Shown in pieces: positions 8,181 to 17,611 of a stretch of DNA of 64,000 nt; within the stretch, counting starts at the first letter, position 1; the number at the start of each line of letters is the position of its first letter. The notes below the pieces were generated by a model. That model searched no databases, was not told where the DNA came from, and saw nothing but the letters and a program-made list of their open reading frames with translations. Both the position numbers and the translations under genes were made by a program. Source of the stretch: an uncultured Parabacteroides sp. (lineage in GTDB: Bacteria; Bacteroidota; Bacteroidia; Bacteroidales; Tannerellaceae); the NCBI GenBank assembly GCA_944325335.1, contig CALUZR010000004.1:1-64000 (forward strand), in the 5' to 3' direction.

Positions 8181-10526
8181 TTATTCTTTTACTTCAAAAA
8201 GGACAGAACGGCGGTTACCTCGCTCGTCGACAAGCGTGAGGATGTGATGGCCTGGCTCGATGAAGCTTGCCCACTGGTGCTCGCGCCGTGTCTCACCCAG
8301 GTACACTTCATCCAAGTGCCAATAGAGCGTAGCGTCTGGACGGACATGCGCTGCCCGCATTACGACCTTCTCTGGCTCACCGGACAGTCCACGTGGGATG
8401 TAGAGCACAGCCTGATGCTCAGGGTAAAGGATCGCAATCTGCGCGGCGGGCTCGTCCTCGCACCCGGGCTTCAAAGGGGGCAATGGCTGATAATCCAGAT
8501 GGTAACGCTGGTAATAGTAGGCTTGGACCGGTGGCAGTACGAACCAGGGACAGCGTACCATCTCGCTCACCGACGCACAGGAACTATTCACCCGATATCG
8601 TCTGTCGGCCGAGAGATGGATCCAACGGTGATAGGGGCATACCTCCGTCCGCATCCCGGCGCGGGGCACATAGAGCGTATCGACCGGCGTGCAGGCTGAT
8701 GTCGCCTTGTGTCCACTCGTCCGGCAAATGGGCAGGCGCACCAGGTCGTCGAGCGGCTCGTCGAACCAAGGCGAATCCGGGAGTAAGGAGAAGATATCGA
8801 ATAAGATAGGAGCCGCATTCCCGACACCCGTCAGTCCTGGTCGTCCCGCTCCGTTCGCATTCCCGACCCAGACGCCCACGGCGAATCGCGGAGTGACGCC
8901 TATCGCCCACGCATCCCGTCCGCCATAGCTCGTACCGGTCTTCCAGGCGACTCGCTTCATAGACGAGAACTGTTGCCAATCGGCCTCCTCCTCCGGCCGG
9001 TTCACGTCTGCCATCGCTTCAAACATGAACCAAAGAGCGGCATACGACGGGTCGCTGGTGAGCGTAAGCTCTCCTTCGTCCGGTTTATCGCCCGGTGTGA
9101 GGCGGAGCGGATGGACATCTTGTTCGTCGTAACGTCCATTATAGCGATGGTAATGAGCCATTTTCCTTGCCGCCGACGCATACATGCCCGTCAAGTCCCA
9201 CAACGTGCCCTCCGCTCCGCCCAAAATAAGGGAAGCCCCGTAGTGCGACTCGGAGAAGCGGAGGGTCGTCATGCCCAGCCGTTTGAGGAGCGACATGAAT
9301 CGCCCTGTCTTATAATCGGATAGCATCCGGACCAAAGGGACATTCAGCGAGCGGGCCACTGCCTCCTCGGCCGGCACGGCGCCGCTGAAGGTCTTGGAGT
9401 AGTTCTGGGGCGTAAAGCCATTTATGTTCAAGGGAATATCGGGTACCAACGTCTTGGGAAGCAACTGCCCGTCGCTCAGCATGCCTGCATAGAGGAAGGG
9501 CTTCAGGATGCTACCCGTACTGCGCGGCGAGGCGATGATGTCTACCTGCCCGCCCTGCCCGTCGGGGAGTCCGTCCGTCGCATTCCCCACGTAGGCCCAC
9601 ACCTCGCCCGTCTCGACATCCGCCACCAGCGCGGCTGCGTTGTAGATATAATTCGAGCGATACTCGGCGGCGTAGCTATTGACGATGGATTGCACCTGGA
9701 GTTGCAGCGAACTATGGATCGTCGTGCGAAACACGTGCTCCTCGGGCTGTTCCTTGGCCATACGGTCTAAAAGATGGGGGGCATGATGGGGCAAAGGGAC
9801 CGGCTTCTCGGGCAAAGGTTCGAGGCAAGAAAGCTCATAGGTCATGCGGTCGAGGTAGCCCTCCTCGTATAATATATGTAAGAGGCGGTCGCGCTTCTTC
9901 CGCAAGGCGTCGCGGTTTCGCCCCGGATGGATCAAGGCAGGGGCATTCGGGAGGACGGCCAACGTCGCCTGCTCCGCCCAGGAAAGCTCCTCCGCGCTCC
10001 GCCCGAAGTAACGCCACGCCGCCGCCTCGATGCCGACCACATTCCCCCCGAACGGCGCATGCGAGGCATAGAGCTCCAAAATCTCCTGCTTGCTATAGCG
10101 CAACTCGATGCCGAGCGCCCAGCCGATTTCCGCCACCTTCTGCCAGAGGGTGCGCTCGCGGTTGCCCCGTGCCATGCGGGCCAGCTGCATGGTGAGCGTA
10201 CTGCCTCCGCTCACGATTCGTTGTTGCTTGATATTCAACACCGCAGCCCGCGCCAATGCCAGCACGTCGACCCCCGGATGATACGGGAAACGCCTGTCTT
10301 CGTAGAGCTGCAGGCAGGTGGCAAATTTCGAGGGAACGTGACGCCCCGAAGGGAAACGCCACTGTCCGTCCGCCGCGATGCGTGCCCCCAGCAGGGTCTG
10401 GTCTTGTGCATACAAAAGGGTGGAATAGGGAGAGGCGAAGAGCGGCGAAGGAACGCTCAACCGCAACGCGCCGCACCCCAAAACCAGGAGGGACGCGACT
10501 GCGCTCCCCCACGCCAACTTACTCAT
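8181..10526 (-). CDS. pbpC: Penicillin-binding protein 1C
   Basis: Bifunctional peptidoglycan synthase of about 781 residues. An N-terminal membrane anchor is followed by a GT51 glycosyltransferase domain (E-D-R-R-F with the catalytic Glu, then G-G-S-T-L-T-M-Q-L-A-R), a transpeptidase domain (S-T-G-S-I-L-K-P with the active serine in S-x-x-K, S-L-N, and K-T-G-T-S) and a C-terminal BiPBP_C-type beta domain. It polymerises and cross-links glycan strands in the periplasm. I chose the ATG at 10526 because it gives an ATGAGTAA overlap of 8 nt with the cysE stop; an ATG at 10547 adds seven residues. The usual neighbour of pbpC, an alpha-2-macroglobulin gene, is absent here. Confidence 0.9.
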   Translation of the reverse strand: MSKLAWGSAVASLLVLGCGALRLSVPSPLFASPYSTLLYAQDQTLLGARIAADGQWRFPSGRHVPSKFATCLQLYEDRRFPYHPGVDVLALARAAVLNIKQQRIVSGGSTLTMQLARMARGNRERTLWQKVAEIGWALGIELRYSKQEILELYASHAPFGGNVVGIEAAAWRYFGRSAEELSWAEQATLAVLPNAPALIHPGRNRDALRKKRDRLLHILYEEGYLDRMTYELSCLEPLPEKPVPLPHHAPHLLDRMAKEQPEEHVFRTTIHSSLQLQVQSIVNSYAAEYRSNYIYNAAALVADVETGEVWAYVGNATDGLPDGQGGQVDIIASPRSTGSILKPFLYAGMLSDGQLLPKTLVPDIPLNINGFTPQNYSKTFSGAVPAEEAVARSLNVPLVRMLSDYKTGRFMSLLKRLGMTTLRFSESHYGASLILGGAEGTLWDLTGMYASAARKMAHYHRYNGRYDEQDVHPLRLTPGDKPDEGELTLTSDPSYAALWFMFEAMADVNRPEEEADWQQFSSMKRVAWKTGTSYGGRDAWAIGVTPRFAVGVWVGNANGAGRPGLTGVGNAAPILFDIFSLLPDSPWFDEPLDDLVRLPICRTSGHKATSACTPVDTLYVPRAGMRTEVCPYHRWIHLSADRRYRVNSSCASVSEMVRCPWFVLPPVQAYYYQRYHLDYQPLPPLKPGCEDEPAAQIAILYPEHQAVLYIPRGLSGEPEKVVMRAAHVRPDATLYWHLDEVYLGETRREHQWASFIEPGHHILTLVDERGNRRSVLFEVKE

Positions 10527-11409
10527 GGACAGCACGGCTCTGTACAATCTTCGAACCTGGCGGCACGCTATGCGTCAACCAGATATTGCCACCGATGACC
10601 GACCCGCGGCCAATCGTAATCCGTCCCAACACCGACGCATTCGAGTAGATAGTGACCTCGTCCTCGATAATCGGATGCCGCGGGACGTCCATCGGCAGCC
10701 CTTCGTCGTCGAGCGTAAAGCTCTTCGCGCCCAGCGTCACCCCTTGGTAAAGGCGGACATGGTTCCCAATCACCGCCGTCTGCCCCACCACGACGCCCGT
10801 CCCGTGGTCGATGCTGAAATAGGCCCCGATCTCGGCCCCGGGGTGGATATCGATACCGGTCAGCGAATGCGCCATCTCGGTCATCATCCGCGGGAGGACC
10901 GGGATGCCCAGCCGGAACAGCTCGTGCGCCACCCGCTGATGCAACAGGGCGGAGATGGCCGGGTAGCAAAAGATAATCTCACTCACGCTCTTGGCCGCCG
11001 GGTCGCCGTCGAGGATGGCCTTTACGTCGGTCGAGAGGAGGTACTTGATGTGCGGGATGCGGTCGATGAAAGCCACCGTCAAATCGGAAGCCCGCCCGCG
11101 GGAAGCCCCCTCGCCCTCCGCCGCCTCGAAGCCCAGGCTATGGTAAATCTGCTCTTGCAGCAGGTCGTAAATCCTTTCTAAATAAACCCCTATATAATAA
11201 GGAAGAGAGGCGAGGCTGTGTTCCTTCACCTCGTCGAAGAAGCCGGGGAACATGACCGCCCGGAGGAGATGCATCACCTCCCGCACGCGCTCGACCGAGG
11301 GCGTCGGCCGCCGGTGCAGCGGGATATACCGGTACCGCGCGTCGTCGGCCGCCGAGAGCTGCGCCACATTCGCCTGAATGCGTTTCAAGATTGCTGACTT
11401 ATCCATCAT
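10519..11409 (-). CDS. cysE: Serine O-acetyltransferase
   Basis: 296 residues, long-form SAT of the type common in Bacteroidetes. A helical N-terminal half is followed by a left-handed beta-helix with D-I-H-P-G-A-E-I-G, I-D-H-G-T-G and hexapeptide repeats up to I-G-G-N-I-W-L. It makes O-acetylserine from serine and acetyl-CoA, the carbon skeleton for cysteine. The gene overlaps pbpC by 8 nt, so the two are translationally linked. Upstream lies the 22-bp hairpin array B, which would be in the 5' leader or in the read-through transcript from the kelch lipoprotein gene. No cysteine synthase gene is in the window. Confidence 0.92.
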   Translation of the reverse strand: MMDKSAILKRIQANVAQLSAADDARYRYIPLHRRPTPSVERVREVMHLLRAVMFPGFFDEVKEHSLASLPYYIGVYLERIYDLLQEQIYHSLGFEAAEGEGASRGRASDLTVAFIDRIPHIKYLLSTDVKAILDGDPAAKSVSEIIFCYPAISALLHQRVAHELFRLGIPVLPRMMTEMAHSLTGIDIHPGAEIGAYFSIDHGTGVVVGQTAVIGNHVRLYQGVTLGAKSFTLDDEGLPMDVPRHPIIEDEVTIYSNASVLGRITIGRGSVIGGNIWLTHSVPPGSKIVQSRAVHE

Positions 11410-11454
11410 GCGTATGTTATAAAGTCTTTTTTATCTATTCTAAATGTGAATGAA

Positions 11455-11690
11455 CCTAAGTCCGACACCCAGGTAGGCTGGGTCCGACACCCAGGTAGCC
11501 TAAGTCCGACACCCAGGTAGGCTAAGTCCGACACCCAGCCAAGTTAAGTCCGACACTCAACGAAGTTAAGTCCGACACCTAACCCCGTTAAGTCCGACAC
11601 TTAACCCCCGTTAAGTCCGACACCTAACCCCCCTTAAGTCCGACACCTAACGGGGTTAAGTCCGACACTTAACTTGGGGGCCTCCGACGC
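11455..11690 (-). repeat. Array B: ten 22-23-bp hairpin repeats with fixed loop and compensated stems
   Basis: Loop CCGAC (plus strand; GTCGG on minus) recurs at 11462, 11484, 11506, 11528, 11550, 11572, 11594, 11617, 11640 and 11662, with a decayed copy at 11684. Each is flanked by 6-7-nt arms that pair. Arms change together: CCTAAGT/ACCCAGG, GCTGGGT/ACCCAGG (six pairs), GCTAAGT/ACCCAGC, GTTAAGT/ACTTAAC. Inner imperfect pairs are all A.C on plus, hence G.U in minus-strand RNA. The minus strand is the sense strand of cysE (start 11409) and of the gene ending at 11694. Confidence 0.85.
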
Positions 11691-11693
11691 GGG

Positions 11694-13901
11694 TCAATTA
11701 TCCCACGCCGGGTCGTAGCGGACGAAGCGCTTATTGCCGTTCGTCTGCCCCATATAGAGGTAGCCATTATAGGCAAACATAAAGATGCTGGTCAGGTTAT
11801 TGCTTTGCAACGACGAGCGGATGGAGGTGCGTTGCTTTGTCCAGTCGTCCGTCGCCGGGTCGAAGACGTAGAGGTCGAGGTTCGTATCCAGGACATAGAG
11901 CTTGTTGCCGCACGCCGCGCCGGCCACCACGCCATTCGCCTCGGTGGGGCAATCCGCTTCGCTGCTCCACGACGTCATATCGGCCGACGACCAGAGCTCC
12001 TTGCTATACAAGATGCCCGAGAGGCCGACACCCGTGCGACCCAGACCGGCATAGAAACGGTCGCCGATGCGCACCACGACGCTCTTCACCTGCTCGTCGG
12101 GGAAGCGGGCGGGGAGCACCGACCAGGAGCCGTTGCCACTTGGGGTAAACTGCAGTATCTTATTGTTGATAGTATCATTCGCGCCAAAACCGCCCAGGAT
12201 GTAGGCTTCGTTGTTCCACGAAATACCGGCAGCGTCGGACAGCGCGTAACCGCCATTCTGCAGGGGCTGCCATTCGTTTGTCATGAGGGAATAGCCATAG
12301 AAGCCGTTCGTCACGTGGTTGTCGTTATCCTTGCCGCCCAACGATATGACGGTAAAGTCGTTCAAGGCAAAGAACGTGGCGTTCTTGACGGCTTCCGGGA
12401 GCGGATTCCGTGGCACCCATTCATCGGCACTTATATTATAAACGTACAACATATCCGAACGTTTGTTGCCCAAGTCGCCGCCCAACAGGTAACCGACGCC
12501 ATTCAGGACGCAATAGGAAGCCTCCGTAACGGCCTCGCCCGGATAGCCCGTGAGCGAAGTGAGGATAGCGGGCGTCTCGACCGTCTGCACCGCGCCATAC
12601 GAAGGGGTATTCGACGCATTGTAAGCGAAGGCGCGGACGTAGTAAGTCGTATTGCCGCGCAGGCCCGTAATGTCTCCTACGAAAATGCTATCTCCTTGAT
12701 AGGCAGCGATGGAATCACAGCCCGTAGCACCCAACGTCGGTTGCTGATTCGAAGAAGACCAGACGAAGCCAGCCCCCACGATATCGGTCTCGCCCTTATC
12801 CAAGATGGCGCCCGAGACGCGTAACGTCCCGGCACTCATGGCCGAAGCCTCGATAGCCGAAGTCGATACCGTAGGCGCGCTGCTCTGGGCGTAGAAGGTG
12901 TAACCCTCGCCGAAGTAGACCTCGCCAAACGAGTTGCGGGCATAGGCTTTGAGGTAGTATTGCGTCTGTTGCTCCAAGCCTTTGAGCTGAGCTATCATGA
13001 TGGAATCACTCTCAATCTCGCACGGTACCTGTATCGAGGCCGTATCGCCCCACGCAGGCTCCTCGCCCTTCCGATAGCAGAAGCCCGCCTCTTCTATCTT
13101 TGTGTCGCCCAAGGAGCTAAAGACCGCGCGGAAAGTGACGGAGGTATAATCGCGGGCAATCGGTTCCATGGACTTAAAGACCGGCTTTCCGCTGGTCGTA
13201 TAGAACGACTTCACGGCCGGGAGTGGGAACATGCCGAACTGGTTCTCTACGAAGGCCTGGACATAATAGCGCGTGGAAGGCTTCAACTCCTCCACCACAG
13301 CAGAGAAGAGGGAGTCGGTCTGTGCCTCCATCTCTACCGTACGGGGCGACGGGTCGTTTAACGAAGCCTCATACAAGTACACGCCCCGCTTCGTGATCTC
13401 TCCCTCGCCCAACGCCAGGAGGCGTCCCCCCAAGCGGGCCGACTTGGCTTTCACATCGGCCGGCTCCAGGGTCTGCACCACGCCTAAGCCAGTCTGAGTT
13501 GAGACAGAGAGCTCTTCGCCATAGCTTGTACCTTTCTCGTTGGTAGCATAAGGACGGACATAGTAGGTCGTATCAGCCTCTAAGCCAACCGCCGTGGCCA
13601 CGTATGCGCCAATGCCCGTACCAGAGACCACGGTATCCCCCGACTCTACGACAGGCGAAGGATCCAACCCCCAGCAGACGCCATACGCCTCCACCGGCAG
13701 ACCGTTCGCGCTCAAGACTTCTGCCTGGAGGGTGATTGTCGTGGCCGTAATCCCTAACACATATTCCTCGGACGTCCCCGTCAACAAACGGATGGAGGGC
13801 GGCGTGGCATTCCGCACGTCCGTATCCATATCCGGTTCATCCATACAACTCCCCACGATAAAGGGTAAGCATAACACTATCCAACGTATATATTTCATCA
13901 T
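11694..13901 (-). CDS. Surface lipoprotein with Ig/Fn3-like repeats and kelch-type propeller
   Basis: 735 residues. A lipobox I-V-G-S-C gives lipidation at Cys19. Four to five Fn3/Ig-like repeats follow (about 35-440), each ending in a pattern such as T-T-Y-Y-V-R-P-Y-A-T-N or T-Q-Y-Y-L-K-A-Y-A-R-N and including a GVCW/GFCY/GFVW-type strand. The C-terminal third (about 445-735) has kelch-like blades (Y-L-L-G-G-D, I-S-L-G-G-K, Y-I-L-G-G-F). The architecture suggests a cell-surface or periplasmic binding protein. It is the last gene of the kinase/FHA cluster, 11 nt after the barrel protein, so it may be a sensor or an output of that system. Ligand unknown. Confidence 0.8.
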   Translation of the reverse strand: MMKYIRWIVLCLPFIVGSCMDEPDMDTDVRNATPPSIRLLTGTSEEYVLGITATTITLQAEVLSANGLPVEAYGVCWGLDPSPVVESGDTVVSGTGIGAYVATAVGLEADTTYYVRPYATNEKGTSYGEELSVSTQTGLGVVQTLEPADVKAKSARLGGRLLALGEGEITKRGVYLYEASLNDPSPRTVEMEAQTDSLFSAVVEELKPSTRYYVQAFVENQFGMFPLPAVKSFYTTSGKPVFKSMEPIARDYTSVTFRAVFSSLGDTKIEEAGFCYRKGEEPAWGDTASIQVPCEIESDSIMIAQLKGLEQQTQYYLKAYARNSFGEVYFGEGYTFYAQSSAPTVSTSAIEASAMSAGTLRVSGAILDKGETDIVGAGFVWSSSNQQPTLGATGCDSIAAYQGDSIFVGDITGLRGNTTYYVRAFAYNASNTPSYGAVQTVETPAILTSLTGYPGEAVTEASYCVLNGVGYLLGGDLGNKRSDMLYVYNISADEWVPRNPLPEAVKNATFFALNDFTVISLGGKDNDNHVTNGFYGYSLMTNEWQPLQNGGYALSDAAGISWNNEAYILGGFGANDTINNKILQFTPSGNGSWSVLPARFPDEQVKSVVVRIGDRFYAGLGRTGVGLSGILYSKELWSSADMTSWSSEADCPTEANGVVAGAACGNKLYVLDTNLDLYVFDPATDDWTKQRTSIRSSLQSNNLTSIFMFAYNGYLYMGQTNGNKRFVRYDPAWDN

Positions 13902-13912
13902 AGACTTTCCTC

Positions 13913-14863
13913 CTAAAAGAACACGCCCACACCGGCGTTCAGATCTGCATATTTGAAGTTAATCGTATTACATCCTACACTCAAGTAAATAGGGCCCAAC
14001 TTGCACATCACATCGATATCGCCCGCCACACCAAGATAGGAGGCGTCCAAGTGCTTAGCCCACGATTGGGAACCTGCCGCACCCGTCTGATGGTCGAGCG
14101 TATAATACTCATACAACAACGTCCGTTCGCCATACCCTACGCCCACCGACGTATAAAGCCAGTCCGTACATTTGATGACCAACCCCGCCGTGAAGGCATA
14201 AAGGCTTTTCTTCCGCTCGTTCGTAAAGTAATACGCATCCTCCGACGGAGCTTCTACCAGTTCGCCTCCGTTCTGTCCATTGCACTCGGCCGTATGGTAC
14301 TTGTCGAACGACATGTTCGTCTTAAAACGCACATACCAACCTAAACGCTTGCCCACGCCTCCTACCGTCAAGCCATAAGGCGCTTCGATGGCATACTGGT
14401 ATCCGATGAAGAACTTCATCCGTTCGCCTTTTTCCTCGCGAGAAGCAACCTCTTCCGAAGGCACATAAAGCAACTGGTTTCGAGCTTGTTCCAGCTTCTC
14501 TGTCCAATACGCGGCCAGTTCATCGCTCACCGGCGTGCCGATACCCTCTTGATAATAAAGGATCAGCTGGTGGATGGCCGTGGTATCCTGTTCGGTGCCC
14601 AATACATTCAGGCAATTCAGACACTTGCTCATCAAGCTACGCATGGAAGAACGCGAAGATTCATCTTTTAGCCAAATCTCCGTCAGCCGGTCAATGCTAT
14701 ACGTATCGCAATACGAGACACCCTCTTCGTACCACATCTTGGCGTCCCGATAATCTTGGCGTTTCATGGCCTCATCCCCCTTTCGGTTGTATTCCGCCCG
14801 TTGTTGGGCAGATACCCCTAATGGAAGAGCCATGCAACATATTAATAACCAAACTACTTTCAT
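13913..14863 (-). CDS. Secreted TPR plus outer-membrane barrel-like protein
   Basis: 316 residues. Signal peptide 1-19 (ends V-S-A). Residues 20-130 hold a TPR-like helical repeat region (Y-N-R-K-G-D-E-A-M-K-R-Q-D-Y-R-D-A-K). Residues about 155-316 are alternating beta strands rich in Y, F and G that end in G-V-G-V-F-F, the C-terminal aromatic signature of outer-membrane barrels. Family not recognised. It lies 10 nt after the kinase gene and 11 nt before the lipoprotein gene, so the three are surely co-transcribed. A TPR domain facing the periplasm could meet the kinase's periplasmic tail; that is inference. Confidence 0.75.
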   Translation of the reverse strand: MKVVWLLICCMALPLGVSAQQRAEYNRKGDEAMKRQDYRDAKMWYEEGVSYCDTYSIDRLTEIWLKDESSRSSMRSLMSKCLNCLNVLGTEQDTTAIHQLILYYQEGIGTPVSDELAAYWTEKLEQARNQLLYVPSEEVASREEKGERMKFFIGYQYAIEAPYGLTVGGVGKRLGWYVRFKTNMSFDKYHTAECNGQNGGELVEAPSEDAYYFTNERKKSLYAFTAGLVIKCTDWLYTSVGVGYGERTLLYEYYTLDHQTGAAGSQSWAKHLDASYLGVAGDIDVMCKLGPIYLSVGCNTINFKYADLNAGVGVFF

Positions 14864-14873
14864 ATATCAATCA

Positions 14874-16745
14874 TCAATAACCTGTTGCTCCTTGGGTAAT
14901 CAACGTACCATCGGAGGCATAAATATCAAATAATTTATCTTCCCGTTCAAACGCCCGGCCATTTTCCGCCCTGCCTACACTCAAGTATTTGCAAGGGATA
15001 CGCTCGATGCCCTCCTCGTCGATGGCCCCATAGCGGTTGTTCGTCTTCTTCCGGACAATCACATAGGATCCAAAAGGCATCTTCTCCTCATAGCCGTTCT
15101 TACGTTCTACTACAGCTTCTTCCTCTATCTTCTGGTCGCAAAACACCAACAAGCGGATGACCTCTTCCGTGACTTCAAACTCTTTCGCCTTGTTCAAGTC
15201 CTTCTTGGCCGCTTGGAAATCATTTTGCCCTATCTTTTCTTTTCCCGAAGCAAGCCATTGCTTGTACAAAGCCGCCTTGTCGACTTCAGGAGTCATCTTT
15301 TCCGCTTCGGCCTCATACGGAGGTTGTGCAGCTGGGGGAGTCTTCGGTTCCTCCTCCTTTATAACTGGCTTTTCCTCCTTTTTAGCCTGTATTTCCGTCC
15401 GATTATCGTTATATTCGTTCGGATTTACAGTTGTATTTTCCGTCTTTGGCATCGAATCCTTTTTCAACTCATTACCAGAAGGTTGAAGATTCGCCATAGT
15501 CATCGAATCGACCTTCTCTATTTCAGAAATCTCTTTTACGACGTTTACATCCGCTTGAGGCAAATGAGGCTCATTTTTTGTGTACACATACCACCCTGCG
15601 GCACTCCCGCCAAAAAGGATAATTACCCCGATTGTGATTGCAGCTACTCCTGCTTTTCGCTTCTTGGGCTTTATATCCGAAGTCTCTTTTTGCTTCGAAT
15701 TTTCCTCTTCCCCTTTGTAATTCAGCACCGTTTCCTCCTCTTCCTTATCCGAAACAGCTTTTGGTTCCGAAGGTAAAAGGGTTGTTTCTTCCTCATTCGT
15801 AGTATCTTGAGGTGAAGGATCCAATGGATGAGAAGATAGATCTTCAACCGACAAATCCAACGCATCCAACATCTCCCGGACACTCTGATACCTATCCGTC
15901 GGGACAATCTCCATCGCCTTCAATATCACTTCTTCAACCTTGGGCGAGATATGCGGATTCAACGTGCTCGGCTTCTCCAAAGGTCGCGTAGCCCTCAGAA
16001 TCGATTCGGTCGGAATCTTTCCCGTCAACAAATTGTACATCGTTGCACCCAGCGAGTAGATGTCCGGACAAGGCGTAAACGTCTGTATACCTTCACTATC
16101 ATACTGTTCGATAGCCGCAAATCCTTTAGATAATGTCAGCATCGTGGTACTTGTTTCCTCTTCCTGGATATCGTACCGCTTGCTCACCCCAAAGTCTATC
16201 AGACGTGCGTTGTTATTCCGATCTATTATGATATTGCTCGGCTTTATATCCAGATGAAGGATATTCTTCTGATGCACAAAAGCCAATGCTTCACCAATTT
16301 GTTTAATATAGCGCAAAACCAAAGGTTCAGGAAGCACACCCTCTTTCGACAATTTGTCTTTCAAAGAGCTACCCGCTATGTACTCCATCACGATATATGC
16401 CGTGTTGTTTTCCTCAAAAACCTCCAACACATTGACAATATAAGGATGGTGGACTTCCGACAAAATCTTGGCTTCTTTGATCAACTTCTCCTTGAATTTA
16501 TTGAAAAGAAGTTTTCCTGTATCTGAATGGACGCGCACAATCAATGATTGAGGGTCACGGCTACAATAATCCTTAAAGAAATACTCCTTGATGCACACAG
16601 GTATCTCTGTCCGCATAGCGCCCAAAGAACCTTTGACTTCTGTCGTCCAAAATCCTTTGTACGTTATGCCAAAACCTCCTTGGCCGATTACTTGCGCAAT
16701 CTTGTACTTTCCTTTTTGAAGTATATATCCGTTCGGCAAATTCAT
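14874..16745 (-). CDS. Membrane-anchored Ser/Thr protein kinase
   Basis: 623 residues from the ATG at 16745; a TTG nine nt upstream is less likely. Kinase domain about 8-300: glycine loop G-Q-G-G-F-G, lysine K53 in V-C-I-K-E-Y, catalytic H-L-D-I-K-P-S-N (D166) and D-F-G (D184). The catalytic motif is H-L-D, not H-R-D. An acidic linker leads to a transmembrane helix at about 366-388 and a ~235-residue outer part: charged linker, helical segment, and a C-terminal WG-like segment (Y-G-A-I-D-E-E-G). So the kinase is cytoplasmic and the tail periplasmic. The cognate phosphatase gene lies 45 nt upstream and two FHA genes lie beyond it, the classic layout of a Ser/Thr phospho-switch. Confidence 0.9.
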   Translation of the reverse strand: MNLPNGYILQKGKYKIAQVIGQGGFGITYKGFWTTEVKGSLGAMRTEIPVCIKEYFFKDYCSRDPQSLIVRVHSDTGKLLFNKFKEKLIKEAKILSEVHHPYIVNVLEVFEENNTAYIVMEYIAGSSLKDKLSKEGVLPEPLVLRYIKQIGEALAFVHQKNILHLDIKPSNIIIDRNNNARLIDFGVSKRYDIQEEETSTTMLTLSKGFAAIEQYDSEGIQTFTPCPDIYSLGATMYNLLTGKIPTESILRATRPLEKPSTLNPHISPKVEEVILKAMEIVPTDRYQSVREMLDALDLSVEDLSSHPLDPSPQDTTNEEETTLLPSEPKAVSDKEEEETVLNYKGEEENSKQKETSDIKPKKRKAGVAAITIGVIILFGGSAAGWYVYTKNEPHLPQADVNVVKEISEIEKVDSMTMANLQPSGNELKKDSMPKTENTTVNPNEYNDNRTEIQAKKEEKPVIKEEEPKTPPAAQPPYEAEAEKMTPEVDKAALYKQWLASGKEKIGQNDFQAAKKDLNKAKEFEVTEEVIRLLVFCDQKIEEEAVVERKNGYEEKMPFGSYVIVRKKTNNRYGAIDEEGIERIPCKYLSVGRAENGRAFEREDKLFDIYASDGTLITQGATGY

Positions 16746-16790
16746 ATCATCCAAAAACGATTCCTATTTAATTTGCCAAAAATACACCAT

Positions 16791-17597
16791 TTAAATAAAA
16801 GAATAAAGGAATGTGAGGAAATTTTCTGCTAAACCCTCCTTTTTTTGTATATTCTTCACAGGAATAAGGTAAAATGAGAAGTTATCACGGCTTTTTTCCG
16901 CGCAAACTTCGACCAAAGCATCCTTTATCTTCTCCAGCGAGGCTTGTTCGGCAAACAAATTTTCTAAGTCCTTTTTCCCCCAACTTTCCACTACGCCATC
17001 CGTACACATAAAGAAAATGTCTCCCTCTCGCACATCTGTAAGGAAAGAAACTTCTACCTCCGTCGGATGATCCTTACCTTGGATAGCCCGTAGGATGATA
17101 TTCTTTTGCGGATGAGTTCTTGCCTCTTCCTCCGTAATGCGTCCTAACTTCACCCACGAATTAACCAACGAATGATCTTCCGTCTGGAAAATGATTTGTC
17201 CTTCGCGTATCTGATAAACCCGGCTATCACCAATATGGGCAATCACAACCATAGCCTGCTCTACATACAACATAGCCATCGTCGTGGCCATGCCGATGGC
17301 ATCCGGATGCGTTGCTACATATTTATCAAAACAAGTTTCTACATATTGTACGCTTTTCTGGATAAAACTACTATCTACTTCACCTACCAAGAATGTCTGG
17401 AAAAAAGAAGGTATCGTTTCGCAAGTCAAGCAACTTGCAATCTCTCCTTTATTTTTTCCCCCTACGCCATCGCATACCAAAAACAAACAATCTTCCGAGG
17501 ATACAATTTCCGGCAAAGGATAAATTGCATCTTCATTGTTTTTACGTTTACCTTTTTCCGATGCGGCAAAAGGTTGTCCTAATAGGATGTTGTTCAT
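16791..17597 (-). CDS. PP2C-family Ser/Thr phosphatase
   Basis: 268 residues, cytoplasmic. All metal-binding motifs are present: N-E-D near residue 22, V-C-D-G-V-G-G at about 42-48, G-D-S-R-V-Y, C-T-D-G-V-V-E and R-D-N-F near the end. It should remove phosphate from Ser/Thr, most simply from the kinase encoded next to it and from its substrates. It sits 14 nt after the zinc-ribbon FHA gene and 45 nt before the kinase gene on the same strand. Confidence 0.93.
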   Translation of the reverse strand: MNNILLGQPFAASEKGKRKNNEDAIYPLPEIVSSEDCLFLVCDGVGGKNKGEIASCLTCETIPSFFQTFLVGEVDSSFIQKSVQYVETCFDKYVATHPDAIGMATTMAMLYVEQAMVVIAHIGDSRVYQIREGQIIFQTEDHSLVNSWVKLGRITEEEARTHPQKNIILRAIQGKDHPTEVEVSFLTDVREGDIFFMCTDGVVESWGKKDLENLFAEQASLEKIKDALVEVCAEKSRDNFSFYLIPVKNIQKKEGLAENFLTFLYSFI

Positions 17598-17611
17598 AGC
17601 ACATTTATACG

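Noticed and set aside
11455-11690. CRISPR array
   Set aside because: Units are 22 bp with a 12-nt constant core and related, not unique, variable parts; arms are complementary; there are no cas genes.
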